Source: Hirudinaria manillensis (taxonomy: Eukaryota; Annelida; Clitellata; Hirudinida; Hirudinidae). From it: DNA of 64,000 nt. The translations under genes and the position numbers were made by a program. Shown here piece after piece: positions 38,124 through 50,290 of the stretch. Position 1 is the stretch's first letter; every line of letters begins with the position of its first letter. The notes below the pieces were generated by a model. That model saw only the letters and a program-made list of their open reading frames with translations, made no database searches and had not been told where the DNA came from. Where the stretch lies: positions 3,769,501-3,833,500 of the forward strand of contig CM067534.1 in assembly GCA_034509925.1 (NCBI GenBank). The letters are read 5' to 3'.

Positions 38124-39477
38124 GAATGTTGTTTCATAATAGTTTCAAGATTAAATTTGATCTTTGTTTATAACATCTTGCAAAATTGTGTTGTCCAGTG
38201 TTGGTTGAACCATTTTTTGGAATTAGTGTCACTTTTAGTAACTTTTAACTGACCTTTATTAATTTCTGTGGCCAATATTTTTGAGATGTGATAAAAATTA
38301 AGAATAAATCTCCAAAGTGCTGGTAACTACTGTCAAACTTTTGTTGAAACATTGCACTTCTTATGAGTATACAGTGTCTCCAAAACCTTGCCATCGGCCT
38401 GACAAACAAGGTAGTCTCACATTTAAATGTTTAATAATAAGCATAACAATAAATAAATTTAAATTCATAATTTGCGGTTATGAGGGTCGCAGTATCTAAA
38501 ACGTGGCAAAACTCTAATCAGTGTTCTCATATGCGTCGCGGCATCATCCAAACAAATGTTAAGGGTTTGAGTCACTGTAGTCAAATGAACGCGTTCATCT
38601 TATTTATTTCGTTGATTTATGAAAAGAAAAAGCTTATAGCCATCCATATAAATAAAATTGTTCCCCATCTAATTGTCATAGCTTCTACCAATTTCAAAAT
38701 CCTGGCTATGCTGCTGACCCCATAGCGCTCCGATGAGGATGTGCCTTTAGAGCCAATCTGGATTGACCATCTGGTAATTAATTTTTGTATGATGACTGTG
38801 ATGACTACTAAAATATTATTTCTAAATGTTTGTCGACCCCTGGACCAAGTATAATAAAGATTTGTCAAAATTCAAGGTGAATCGAAGGACTTTTTGGGAT
38901 CAACATAGGTGACATCAATGCCTGAGTATGTAAATTAGTAATTACTAATCACTAGTTAGCAATAATAAAGAGTGGTTACAACTCAGACCTCGATCTACCT
39001 TTGTCTGTTAAGATATATTTATTGTCAACAAATGACAAGTGTTACATTATCCAAGATAAGTTATCTAAATTATTTTAATTATTTAATTCTGGCTAGTTTA
39101 TTTGAGTGCCTTATCAAGTAAACTATTTGCCAACTTTCAATGCAATTCATTCGGCAATTATATTTTATCAAAATGCCATTTAAATGTTAATTTATTTTTA
39201 AAATATTTTTTTACATATCGAGCAACACGTGTGTATTAATTGCTAAACAATGTTTGAAAATTTGAACCTTAAAAATAGTGCCAGGTTATTCGGCGCGCGG
39301 CAACGGATTGATCAGAAGCGTGGGGCGGTCGTGATTCGGTTGCCATTCAATGTGTTACTACTCATTGTCGCTGCTCGTAGTAGTACGTTTTGGCGCATAA
39401 ACTTGTGTATTGTGCGGGTTCTGTTGCGCGTTGTTTACATTATATCGAACAACAACACGGGATTAAATGTTTGGATT
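38124..39477. other. Intergenic between THUMPD1 and TFAP4
   Basis: THUMPD1 3' UTR with AATAAA at 38303, then about 0.9 kb without recognisable genes. A slightly GC-richer block at 38700-38770 may be repeat-derived. Immediately upstream of the TFAP4 start, 39280-39460 is CpG-containing and GC-richer than its surroundings, as expected of a promoter or 5' UTR. A CACGTG E-box lies at 39226-39231. A frame open back to 39250 reads into the TFAP4 exon but is not conserved. Confidence 0.5.
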
Positions 39478-42377
39478 ATGACAGTTTATCAGAAAGGATC
39501 TGAAAAGGTTGAAAACTACCGCGAATTTCATTTTTTGACGTCTGGACAGATGGGCGGTCTTGCTAGGTATGTTTAGCTTCTCAGCTGCTTTGCATACATT
39601 AGTAAGGTTTCGCCTCTCATCTCGACCTTCCATATTCCTTATTATTCTCAATTTCCCACATTTATTGATTAAAACGTGCCGATATGATACTCTGGTTTGG
39701 TTCGGGCAGTTAAATTTCTCGATAGAGCCTTTATTTACGTTGTATTTATGGTTTACATGATCGCCACAATGTACAGCTGATTACTCAAGGGCTCCAGACA
39801 TGTTTAGCTACCGTCTGTTTCAATGCGCGCGGACTATGTCTAGACGAGTGAATGCTCAATTGACTTGTTAAAATACCTACGCTTTTTTTTTTATTTAGAC
39901 TACTTTTTAATTCAATACTTTTTTATGGTTTTGTGATTACTAAATTAACATACCAAACATTGACTCACATTCGCTCGTATCTGGTAGCAGTCTGTGTTTT
40001 TAACACTTAGGAAGTTGAGAACTTTGTGCATCATTTAAGTATGAAATGTTCACTGTGCATTGATCATCAAATTCGCAAAATTTTCTCTGATCAAACTAAG
40101 AAGCAATTAATTATATCTTCAAGCATTCCATTAGTGTCACTAATAGTATGTATTAACAATTTGTGACAGTAATTTATTGGTATTAAAGGTGTACCTCTGG
40201 TATTTTAGTTGTGCCAAAGTTTGTGATTATTTGCACATTTTATGAGATTGAGACCCACATTGTCTCCTTATTCCATGTTTAATTAGAATATCAGTGTGTA
40301 ATATCTTTTTTATATTGTATTTAGAAAACACACTCATTTTTTGATATATGTAAGCATATTGTAATCTGTTAATTTTAGTCAGACTGTTATATCTTAGATT
40401 CCATAAAATTGGAAAAATATTTGGTCTGATCAAATTTGATTGAGATAAATCATTGTTATTGTAAAGTTGTTATTATTATTGTTATTAAATTTTGTTTATT
40501 TTGCAATAAATTTGTAGAGAAAAAACATCAAGATCATCTTTAGATCGTGATAAAAAGACCAGGCGAGAGATTGCCAACAGCAATGAGAGGAGACGAATGC
40601 AAAGCATTAACAGCGGATTCCAACAACTTAAGGCACTTCTTCCTGAATCTGAGGACGACAAAAGAAGCAAGGTGAGAATTGATTTTTTGAGTAATGATGG
40701 TTGCTTATATTTATATATTTGTCATTGAGTTGGGCCAATATATAAGCTTTACATATTTTGGAGCTATTGATATTGTTTTCTCACTGGGTAAAAATCAACC
40801 TTATCTTTTCTGAAATGAATTTGTATTTGCTTTTGATTAACAATTTTTTCGTTTCAGTCCGTCATTCTTCATCAGGCTGTGGAATATATTACCAAGCTTG
40901 AAACTGAAAAATTAACGCTGATCAACCAGAATGCCAGGCTTACTCACTTGCTACAGGATGGCAGATTAGTCAAGAGAAAAAGAGGGACCGATAGTGTTGG
41001 CTCTGAACTTGATATATTTCAGTCAGACAACATGGAAATGTTGAGTAAGGTGGAAAGAGTAGCAAGAGAGTTGAGGACTCAATTAGATGAGGAAAGGAGA
41101 AAAAGACTTGCCTGTGAGAGGCAACTCGACAGCATCAAAGCCGCTCTCAAAAATTCCTCAAACTCTTCTTTCCTGGCCATGGCATCGCCGACTCATAACA
41201 GCACAAAAAATTCTTCTGGCAGTCACATCAGAAGCAACTCTAGCATCTCTATTTCCAAAGTTTTGGAGGATGTTGATGCTGTTGCTCTTCCTAACAATGA
41301 AGTTAGTTTTTAGTGATGTCTTCTGTGGTGATGACACTTCATTTTAAACCATTGCTCATTATCTTGCATTGGTCATCATTTGTGAAGCTTGCCTTTACTT
41401 TAATATATATCGAACAGCTTATATATCTCTGGGACCCAGCTGTGATAGAATGATAATTAGAGATTGCTCTAAAAATATTTCATTCATAAAATGTCTAGTG
41501 ACAAAGCATCATCAATGAGTCTCTGTTTTGAGTCTGCTTAACAGCTTAGAATCGTTGCTGTTGGTTCGGTCCCGAGGCAAACAAGGTGTAACTGCACCTG
41601 TATTTCAGGGCACCTGTACCTTTCGCAGATGCTTGTCGTATTTTTAATCCACTGTCATGCACAACTATTTATCAGTCAACAATTTGTGAATGTCCTAAAT
41701 ATAAATTATAGACTATAATTAAGTGATAACAATAATAATAACTATAATGGCAAATTTATAAAGCAACCCTCCAGTCATTCAAGACTGCTCAGTACAATGC
41801 TGAAATAGTGCAAGTTATTTTATTATACAGATATTATTTATCACTTCTTTAAATTTTAAGAAATGAATTTCAGGAAGCAATAATGAAGCTGAAGAGTGAA
41901 AGTGGATATTCTCAAACCGCTGTGAGCACCATCGTCTCCTGCTCGATGTCAAAGCGAAATCTCGAGACCATCGTCGAAGCAATAAGGCATCTCGAAGGAG
42001 ATCAGGACACTATCTTTTCGAGCGACCACAAAATGTCCGCCTCGCAGCCCACGATCATTCACACGAAGCAGAAGTTGTTAGAAAATGAAAACTTAGCGGA
42101 TGCTTTGAAAGCTAAGCCAGCTCCGCTGATACAGATTCCTAAACAAATTCACATACAAGGTCATCCTCAGCTGCTGTCTATAGTACACTCTTGTCAGCTT
42201 TCTTCTCCGTACGGTTCACCTTTATCCTCGCCTCCTTTGTCTTCGACTCCCCCGCAGGTGTTACAACAGCCGTTAGGATCGCCTCATCGTCTCATATCGC
42301 CCATTATTATTTGTTCGCCCGAGTCCTCCTTGTTGACTTCTCGTCTGTCTGCCGTCTCCGCCGCGGATCGGTCCTGA
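39478..42377 (+). CDS. TFAP4: TFAP4 / AP-4 bHLH leucine-zipper transcription factor
   Basis: A nuclear bHLH-LZ homodimer that binds CAGCTG E-boxes (Drosophila cropped, vertebrate TFAP4). Four exons, 39478-39566, 40518-40671, 40858-41301 and 41874-42377, join with consistent phases (2, 0, 0) to give 396 residues. The bHLH is at about 44-95: RREIANSNERRRMQSIN is nearly identical to the vertebrate basic region, and SVILHQAVEYI forms helix 2. Zipper heptads follow (LETEKLTLINQNARLTHLL) and a second coiled coil at about 135-175. Exon 4 contains the AP-4-specific RNLETIVEAIRHLEG segment, then a Pro/Ser-rich tail. ATG 39478 is chosen because the next residues resemble the family N-terminus (VYQKGSEKVENYREF against PTQKVPSLQHFRKTE-like sequence). 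Without the exon 3 donor the frame stops at 41313, so intron retention would give a short form. Confidence 0.93.
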
Positions 42378-44021
42378 CCCGCGGTCGGTTTGTCGTCGCA
42401 TGGCGACGTATTATTTCCGTTTCTCCATTTCTCGTTGTTGTTTTTACTGTCATCGGAGCACCTGTTGCTTTCTTTACTGGCTCCTCTCAGGCCAAACTTC
42501 TTAGCTTCAGTCATTAAAATCTTTTAAAAAGAAAAAACTTCTTCAATAAGGAAAATTTGTTTTGTTTTTCCTTGTAATTTCTAGGGAGAGTTTTGTTCTT
42601 AAAAATGATCATGTTAAAGTTAAATGCAAGTGCAGTGATTTTGATTGCGAGTTTCCAGGTTCTGGGCCTGCATGGGATTCGTCCAGTAATCTTTTTAACG
42701 AGTTGGTCGAATAATAATGCCAGTATTATGTACTATAATTCTCTTTGCCAGCTGTGTTGATAATGTTGCCACGGTCGGACTGTCGGCGTAGTCGCGTGAT
42801 GTCTCGAATGATAATGGAGCTTGTAATTAATAACGATAACGATTTATCTTTGTTGCGGAAGGATGTTAGGTCTGTCGGCACAATGGATGAGTTAAATTAT
42901 TATGAATCGACAATTTGACTTTGAGGATGTGTTTTATTTATTGCGTTTCTATGTTGAGATTTAATAATAAATCCGATAACCAGCTTTCCCCGATCCTATT
43001 TATCCGATCAGTTCCTGATCTGTGATTCACTGGCTGACATCTCGACTGCATTGTTCTCGGTTCGTTGGTTCTTAGAGGATTTTCAAATTTTATTCTGCCC
43101 ATGCTTGATTCTTTTTCTGTTCAGTGTTGTCTCCAGTATTTTATGGCCGTCTGCTGCTTTTTGCTACAGGGTTTAAAGTGTTTTGTCATTGTTTTTATTG
43201 TTTTAGCGAGGTATGTGGTAGGTTAAACTTAATTTAAATTTAAACTCTATTTAAGTTTTATTGTGCTGACCCTAATTGAATCTTGCCAACAACGTAACTT
43301 TATTTATAATCTTTCAAATGTTAAGAGCTCTAAATATTTTAATTGTCTTTTTTTTTTACACTTTATTGCACTACTGGATTTTGGAGATTTTGATTTTTTG
43401 CTTCTCTTCCTTAGTTGCTATTGGCTTTTTATGCTTGGGTCTAAACTGAATGAATGCTGATGACATGTGAAGTTGCTAGCGTGGGACGTTTTATTTCTTC
43501 CTTTCCCTTTTGTGTGTGGATGCGTCTATGTCTCAGGCTCTACGTTAGCATCTCCAATTCCTACCTCCCTGATTCGTGTCTTGTATCTGAGTTCCATCAA
43601 GAATATTGCATATTCGTGTCGTTGCTCACTGGACTGCCGAGAATCGGCACGGGGCGTCCTCGGGTGCGTCCGTGTATGTACGTGGGGAGATTGACGATTG
43701 TGGTAGCAATTGCTTTGTATATTTTGTCATTACCTCTAAGATTATGAGCAGTGATGTGTTAAAATGCAATCCGAGGCAGATCTAGAATAGCTTTGAGGAA
43801 GGCTGGTGATTCACCGAGCTTATGGGGGTTAGGATTCAAAGCCTGCCTCCCGAGCATTAAAGCCAGTCCCTGGCTTGTGAGTTTCTCGAATGATTTCCAA
43901 TAAGTTGCCGGGATGGTGATTTTTCAAATTCCAAAACCTGTTGTTGGGGAAAAGATAGAGCCTTCAGGTCCAAATTTGTGTTATAAGTGCAGGGTTGTCT
44001 TTGAGGCAAACAGGTGGGTTA

Positions 44022-44125
44022 AGATTAGGTAAACCCTTGAGGGTGTTTGACCTGGTCATTCACTGCCTGTGCCCGCCCTTAGTGGTGAGGGATGCTGCAT
44101 CCACGCTCGTGTCTTGATCCAAGGA
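44022..44125. repeat. Dispersed repeat, copy 1
   Basis: Shares GTTTGACCTGGT, TTCACTGCCTGTGC and a GGATG...CATCCACGC-like end with copy 2 half a kilobase away. Diverged, with small indels. The family is not recognised. Confidence 0.7.
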
Positions 44126-44547
44126 TTTTTAATGACAATTGTCATTAATCGGTTTACCAGCTCTATCGAATAAACATTTTCTAAAAATTTGTTTCTGACC
44201 CTAACCCTGCTTAACCACTGTCATGCTTTTATTATATTCACACTTTGATAAAAAGGCTTCAGCTGGGAAAGCATCTAGTGAAAGAGCATGCCTGATGGTG
44301 TTGGGAACCTTGGTTAGATTTTTATAAAATTTATTTAAAGAAACAGTTGGAAAGTATGACATCAAAAGGTTCAAGTTTTATCTAGATCACAGCAAAAGTG
44401 GAATGTGGCTGCTGCACTGAACAGATATCTAGCAGCTGGGAATGGTTTCTGATCATCATGTCCGTCCATCGCTTGGATTGAATGGCTCAAATGTTATGGG
44501 ATCTGCAAACATTTTTCAATATCGTTGAAATGATCAGGATGGTTGTA

Positions 44548-44650
44548 AGATTAGAAAACCCAAAAGGTTGTTTGACCTGGTCTTTCACTGCCTGTGCTTG
44601 CCCTGGCGACGAAGGATGACATATCCATGCCTACATCCACCTTCTCCAAA
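44548..44650. repeat. Dispersed repeat, copy 2
   Basis: Same orientation as copy 1 and comparable length. It begins with AAGATTAG..AAACCC as copy 1 does, followed by GTTTGACCTGGTCTTTCACT. It is probably a SINE-like or other short interspersed element; no tRNA-like promoter was proven. Confidence 0.7.
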
Positions 44651-44737
44651 GAATTTCTGATAACCTCACATTTCTAGCATTTAAATATAAGCTTTAAAAT
44701 TTGTATTTAAAGCTTAATCTCATAAATTATGACATAC

Positions 44738-46921
44738 CATATCCATGTCTATGGAGTTGGCAGAAATGACATTGCAAGTTTGCCATAACTGTTCTCTGAG
44801 AAATTCAAGTCTACTTTCATCCAAATTCTCACACAGCTGAAAGGGAAAGGTCTTGTTAGATGCTACATAAATAATAAAAGTTATAACTTGCCAAACCATG
44901 CAGTAGTCTGACATGTCTTTTTCCCATCTCTGTCTGGTATCAGTCAGTTGTGTAACTGCATCCCTATAATCACTCTCTGCAGATTAGAGTCAAACAATTG
45001 CCTTAGTGATTGTGGTTTTAAAGCTAGCTAAATTTTGAGTAACTTTTGTCAGGTAAAGTCAGTTTTACAACTTACCAGCTTTATTGGCAGCTTGTTTGGA
45101 TTCACGACATCTATCTGACATCTATAAGCAAATAAAAGTCATTGTCACGTGCTATGGAATTGATCTGGAATTATTAACTGACTTTATCAAAGTCCTTTGC
45201 TGAGCAGTTATCATCATCTTTTGCCTTCATAACATTGAATGCAAAATTGCAGGCATCTTGGGATTTGGTGAAATAAAGCTTTTTTGTCTGAGGAATTAAA
45301 ACAGATATATTTAATTACCCCCAAAAAACCCAAAATGTTTATGGCTCCTCACATCCATAGTTTTCCTATACAGATTTGATTTCTCTCTACTGCTTCTGAC
45401 GATGGAATCTTCTAACTTAACCACAATTATTTAACATTAATTTATTAATTACATTACTAAAAAAAGTGGAAACACCAACATTTCTCCTAGAGGTTTTTTG
45501 TGCTTTGTGAAAGTCAGAAATCTTTGTGGCAATGTCATTAAGGTGTGCAGCTGATTCAGAAAAAGCCTGACCCATTTTATCAAACTCATTCCTCAGGCAT
45601 TCCAGTGAAGTTTTAAGAGATCTATTGAAGACAAGATTTTTTTTATAAATGATAGATCCGTTTTCTATGAAATTCTTAAAACACTTACCCCAGTTCACTT
45701 GCTTCACCTGCAGATCTTTTTATCCTCTGCAAGGCCTTAGCATATTCTTCATCTGCTTTGGCCCTGATTAATATTTCAATTTTTAATTTATAACAACATT
45801 AAATTAGTTTCATTTGCAATGTAATTAAGAGAAAGGAAATAGGAAGAGTAATGATAATATTCTAAATCATTCTTTATTTCATTTTATGTATTATTTAATA
45901 GCTGCAAATGCCACAATTCTCAATTAATGTTAACAATTCGTTAAAATTTCCTTAAAGAAAAGGAGTCAAAGCTTTTAATGATATCTTTATTGCTGTCAGC
46001 AATAAATTATATGTTCAACCAAAATGCACTTAGTTAAAATGTTTGTACTCGGTTTATTTTTGTCTTGATTATTTGTAAGACAAATTCAATGCTAGACCTG
46101 GCAATAAATGTGCTTAAATTATTGGGTTTTCCAGAGAAAGGAGAGAAAAAGCAAAATACTTTTGTGTCTATCTGTTTTGTTTTTTTTTTAGAGAGAGAGG
46201 GGTGTTGCCAAAGTTGGCTTGCTATGTTCAGTCAAGCAAGTTATTTAAATCATGCTTAAAAAATGTAATTTGTTCCAAAAATTTCAGAACTCTTAAGCCA
46301 AAACTTTCTGAGCCAATTACCAGCGTGACTCATGCAAAATTATCCCACAAATTGCATCTCAGATTACTTAATTTGAGGGCACAATTATAGGGAAAATCTT
46401 TGGTGAAAATAGCAAAAGATAAGAATTTTCCACTAAAATATTTATGCCACATTCAATAATTTTGCACATTTTCAAATGATTGTAAAGCTTAGTATAACTT
46501 ATTATTACAAATATATAGATAAATATTTTAGTAAAGTCTTGGCATTTTGGTGCTTTGGTTCAATGTAATTTGTTTTATATGTATTGCATAATATGCAACA
46601 AATATTTCTAAAATAATTCTAGGCTAATTTCAAGTGTAACAATTTCATGTCCAGATGACCTACATCACATACATTATTTGCTGGTTTGTTAGTTAAGATT
46701 TTAGCTCTTTATGTCAGATAAGATTATAAACAATGAAATTAGGAACTCTTAATTAAAGCTGATTGATACTCAATCCTTATGTTATATATTAAATCTTCCA
46801 AGCCACTATGTTGCAATCACCTTGCTCTGATGAGCTTCTCAGCCACCTCACAAGTACATTTCCCTTCTTTCATACGCTTTTGTAGTCTGTCAAAGCCCTC
46901 CGTACTGTTGATGTCCTTGTC
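44738..46921 (-). CDS. F-BAR domain protein, PSTPIP-like, partial model
   Basis: F-BAR proteins dimerise into curved, membrane-binding coiled-coil modules at the cortex. Eight minus-strand exons are readable: 46822-46921 (DKDINSTEGFDRLQKRMKEG), about 45691-45767 (AKADEEYAKALQRI), 45470-45620 (LRNEFDKMGQAFSESAAHLN), 45370-45415, 45185-45288 (QTKKLYFTKSQDACNFA), 45075-45121, 44890-44979 and 44738-44838 (LDESRLEFLREQLWQTCN). The order matches the F-BAR fold of PSTPIP1/2 (EGF/GYEVL...RAxAEERYxKEL...LRxEL). The first exon, expected to encode the FxDxFW start, was not found upstream of the 46921 acceptor. The last visible exon ends in a GTATGT donor, so C-terminal exons are also missing from the model. 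PSTPIP assignment is likely; another F-BAR subfamily is possible. Confidence 0.72.
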
Positions 46922-48064
46922 CTTTTAAATAAATTTAATTTTCTAAAATAAATTCTTTGAAATAATAGATTTTTGTAATGAAGATAACTTTTCAATATAG
47001 ATTTTCATTAACAAATAAGCTTAGCGCGAGGTAACTAACTCATCTTGCCAAGATTAAGCAAAATCGATGGCATTAGATGCCTCGGGTCCAAAACTCTTGC
47101 CGAATGTGGGATAACATCGGATCCCCCGCAACACACAACAAAGCAAAGCTGACAACTCGAAGCAAAGTATTTTTGAGGAGCGTCAAAATATTTGGAAATA
47201 CCAAGACAGGAATCGTGTTTAACATTGATATTTAGGCATCTAATCAAAACTTCACATCGTACTAGTCATCAAATAGTTTACCCAGAACGGACTGTAACAT
47301 CCTGAATTCCTCTTTTCCATAACAAAATTCCTTATAATTAAATGTGGTTAACAAAGTCAAATAATAAGTCTTTAACTTCTAGTTACCAACAAATTCTTGG
47401 GTAAAGAACACGCCAGCTGTAACATCCATATAAGCCAACAAGGATGTCAGATTTATTAGCTGATACAATAAGGAAGCCCCAAGTAGACAAGGCTTGGAGC
47501 TTTGTTATAGCTTGGGAATAGCATTTTAACTAACTGTAACAAGTGTCATTCATTGGACATTTTAAACTCTATTTCTACTAAATACTAGATCATGTCCCGA
47601 GTTACATCGATTAAGGGCTAAATTTAATCTGAAAAATTTCTTTTTTTCAGTTCCTACTTCCGCCTGCTCCTAATTTATTGAATTTTCTTTAAAACTAAGG
47701 TCGGCTTTCCTAAAAAATCAGATTTTACGCGCATTCTGCTGGCTAGCAAACAAATTTTGAATGCTTTTTATTTGTCGAGATTTTAGCCAATTTCTTGAGT
47801 TGATTTTTTATTTAAAATTATCTCAAATGCTCTTTAGGTTCATAATGTTAAGGACACATGACCTTAATTGCTAGCCTAAAATTGTTGGATTTGAGTTTGA
47901 GTGTAAGGATGGCCGAAGATTAATTTGCCGAAACAATTATGAATCTATTGGTCCGAAATTCTTTTATTTTTAGAGGGATGGAGGGGAGGATTACTTTTCT
48001 CCCTGATTGCCTGTTGCGTCCCTCTTCTCAAGCACGAATTTGGCACGAATCAAACAGAATTGCT
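46922..48064. other. Upstream of the F-BAR exons
   Basis: It should contain the F-BAR gene first exon and promoter, not recognised here. A minus-strand frame of 70 codons at 47035-47247 contains several Cys but has no similarity. Otherwise unremarkable AT-rich DNA. Confidence 0.45.
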
Positions 48065-49640
48065 ATCATTTTTTTTTTTTGACGGTTATGAATTCGTTTT
48101 ATTCAAAAAAAAAAAAAAATTTTTGAAATATACACAGATCATGCCCCAAAAAAATCACAAATTCATCAATGGTTTATCCCAAGGGAATTTAATTCCCGTC
48201 TAGGGGATAGGCTAATTCATATTGACAAAGTTGAAGGGGCGTATGAAAGGGTCTTTACATAAATGATAAACTGAGATTAGGATGACAAAACTTCTAAACT
48301 TCTAAACACGATGGGAACAACGAACACCTGATAATGAGAGATGTAGATTAACCAGGGAGGTGCTGTGACAGAAGACCAAGGATAACGAAAGGAATGATGA
48401 ATGATGAAGTGATGAGGAAATGTGCGGTTCAACAACTGGAGAGAATGTGTTTTTTAAGAAGGGATTTAAATAGAGAGGAACTGTTTAAAGAAGTAAGGGA
48501 TAATGGCAGAGAAGAGAACAAAAATGGACCTTTACAACATATGGAGAATTTTTTGAAGGTGGTACGGGAAAATTCAGATCTAAATTGATTGGATGATCTA
48601 AGATTGTAAGAATGGATATCTGAGGATTTGGAAAGCATATTACCAAAGGCAGAAGGCAGCAAGTTATATTCATAATTATACATGAAGAGGCAAGTTTGGA
48701 ATTTATTGATCTGATGAATATTCAAAAAACCGTTTGAAATGAAGAAGTCCTTTGTGTGAGCACGTGGATGGAGGCGAAACATAATCCTGATTATTCTTTT
48801 TTGAAGAGTGAGTAGATGGGTGAGTTTAGAGGGATAGCTGGATGCCCAAGTTATATTACAATAGATGAGATAGGGATAGATTAATGAATAGTACAGCATA
48901 GTAAGAATTTTTCTATCAACAAATGAACTGATTTTTGATATGACTCCAATATTTTTTGAAATTTTGGTGGCAACATAATTGATGTGGAAAGACCAGTTTA
49001 ATTTCTCATCGATAATAAACATTAGTGTCATCCGCAAATAACAAAAATGAAAGCAAAGATGAGGAATTGTGTAGGTCGTTAATATAAATGATAAATAGTA
49101 AAGGACCAAGAATAGAACCTTGAGGAACCCCACAAGTTACGTCACTGAACAACGATCTAGACCCATTAAATTCTGTCAATTGAATAATTCCACTCGACGA
49201 TTTCAAAAATTTTAGAGAAATATGGCAGGATTGAGATAGGTCTGTAATTGCAGATCTTGTTCAAATCACCAGATTTATGCAATGGAATCACTTTGGCCAA
49301 TTTTAAGTCATCAGGAACATTCCCCGTTAACAAAGAACAATTAATTAGAGAGCTGAGGGTGTCCGAGATCAATGAGATGAATTCACCAGCAATGCAAGGA
49401 TCAACACCATCAAGACCACAGCTATGGGAGGTCTTCAATTCTTTGACTATTTGAATGATCTCATCTGCCGAAACAGGGAAAAAAAAAACATTGTGGGGGT
49501 GGAAGATCTCGTGAGGAATTTATCGAAGGACTTGGATGAAGGAATGTTAGTATCATCATTTGTCTCTCTTCATAAAGCTATAACTAACATTCTAGTTAAA
49601 GCGAAAAGCTGAATATCTGCTGTCAAAGTTTGCCAATAAC
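48065..49640 (-). mobile_element. Decayed non-LTR retrotransposon with RT fragments
   Basis: Minus-strand reading gives reverse-transcriptase blocks in the correct order. They are VSADEIIQIVKELKTSHSCG (about 49430-49480), LDGVDP, LKLAKVIPLHKSGD, NYRPISILPYFSKIFE (to about 49200), CGVPQGSILGPLLFIIYIND and LLFADDTNVY (about 49010-49140), then DEKLNWSFHINYVATKISK and the C-terminal YSLIYPYLIYCNITWAS and LQKRIIRIMFR (48430-49000). The segment that should carry the catalytic FxDLSKAFDT motif is missing at about 49195, and a second gap follows the FADD box at about 49010. A T-run on the plus strand at 48068-48081 may be the 3' poly(A) tail. It is jockey/CR1-like, but the clade cannot be fixed by eye. 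It is non-functional. Confidence 0.88.
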
Positions 49641-49834
49641 AAACATAATCTCCAGCAATAGTTCATTCATTAATACAGAAATTTGATAAAGGATAATAAT
49701 TTGAAAATGGTAACGAATGGAGCCGTTACCGGAAAAATTCCCTTAAAGAAATAATGAGAGTTAACCAAGAGCAATTTCACGTCATTTATTGGACTCAGAA
49801 GATTATAATTTAAAGATTTATAAATCAGTACTTC

Positions 49835-50290
49835 CTGCTTTACCACAAGTACCACGGCTGTTCCTGGCAGGGAGTCTCTATGCTCCTCTGACAGTCGGAC
49901 CCTGGTTGTTCCAAGGTATCGAACAGTGAGGCAGGGAGACCGGGCTTTCTACGTCAGCGCTCCCAAGACATGGAACGTGCTTCCTCCGAACATTTGTCTG
50001 GCGCAGTCGTCAGAGACTTTCCGCTCCAAACTGAAAACTCACCTATTTATGAAATGCTATTGATTCTATTTCTTTTCTTTTCCTCTCATAGCGTTTTATT
50101 TTATTTTGTTCTAATCAAATTTCCCATTTCCTTCCAGGTATTCATTTTAATTCCAATTTTATTCTTTAATTTCCTTTCGTTTTATTAATTTAGCCGCTAG
50201 TTTGTGTCTGATGACACTGTTTGTCCTTACATCCCTTTGGGATAAAATGGAGCACGTTAAAAATTGGCTGAATAAATGTAAATGTAAATG
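49835..50290 (+). mobile_element. 3' end of a second non-LTR retrotransposon (CR1/L2-like)
   Basis: The plus strand encodes the C-terminal part of a retrotransposon polyprotein: SSDSRTLVVPRYRTVRQGDR, SAPKTWNVLPPNI and SETFRSKLKTHLFMKCY, then a stop and a 3' UTR. It ends in a short tandem tail of GTAAAT units (AATAAATGTAAATGTAAATG) rather than poly(A), as typical of CR1/L2-type elements. The upstream part is absent, so the copy is 5'-truncated. Its orientation is opposite to the neighbouring element. Confidence 0.88.

Larger units (their letters stand above)
42378..44737. other. TFAP4 3' UTR and intergenic to the F-BAR gene
   Basis: Probable TFAP4 3' UTR on the left (AATAAA-like at about 42965). 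Between 43790 and 44680 lie moderately GC-rich segments with repeat character, including two related copies at 44022-44125 and 44548-44650 and a perfect 20-bp palindrome at 44129-44148. The missing 3' exons of the minus-strand F-BAR gene could lie here, but none could be recognised. Confidence 0.5.

Noticed and set aside
39250-39477. Upstream start for TFAP4 giving a 76-residue hydrophobic leader
   Set aside because: A hydrophobic leader makes no sense for a nuclear bHLH factor, and the family similarity begins at ATG 39478.
42191-42517. 108-codon plus-strand frame overlapping the TFAP4 last exon
   Set aside because: It is a shifted frame of the conserved TFAP4 exon, without similarity or a splice context.
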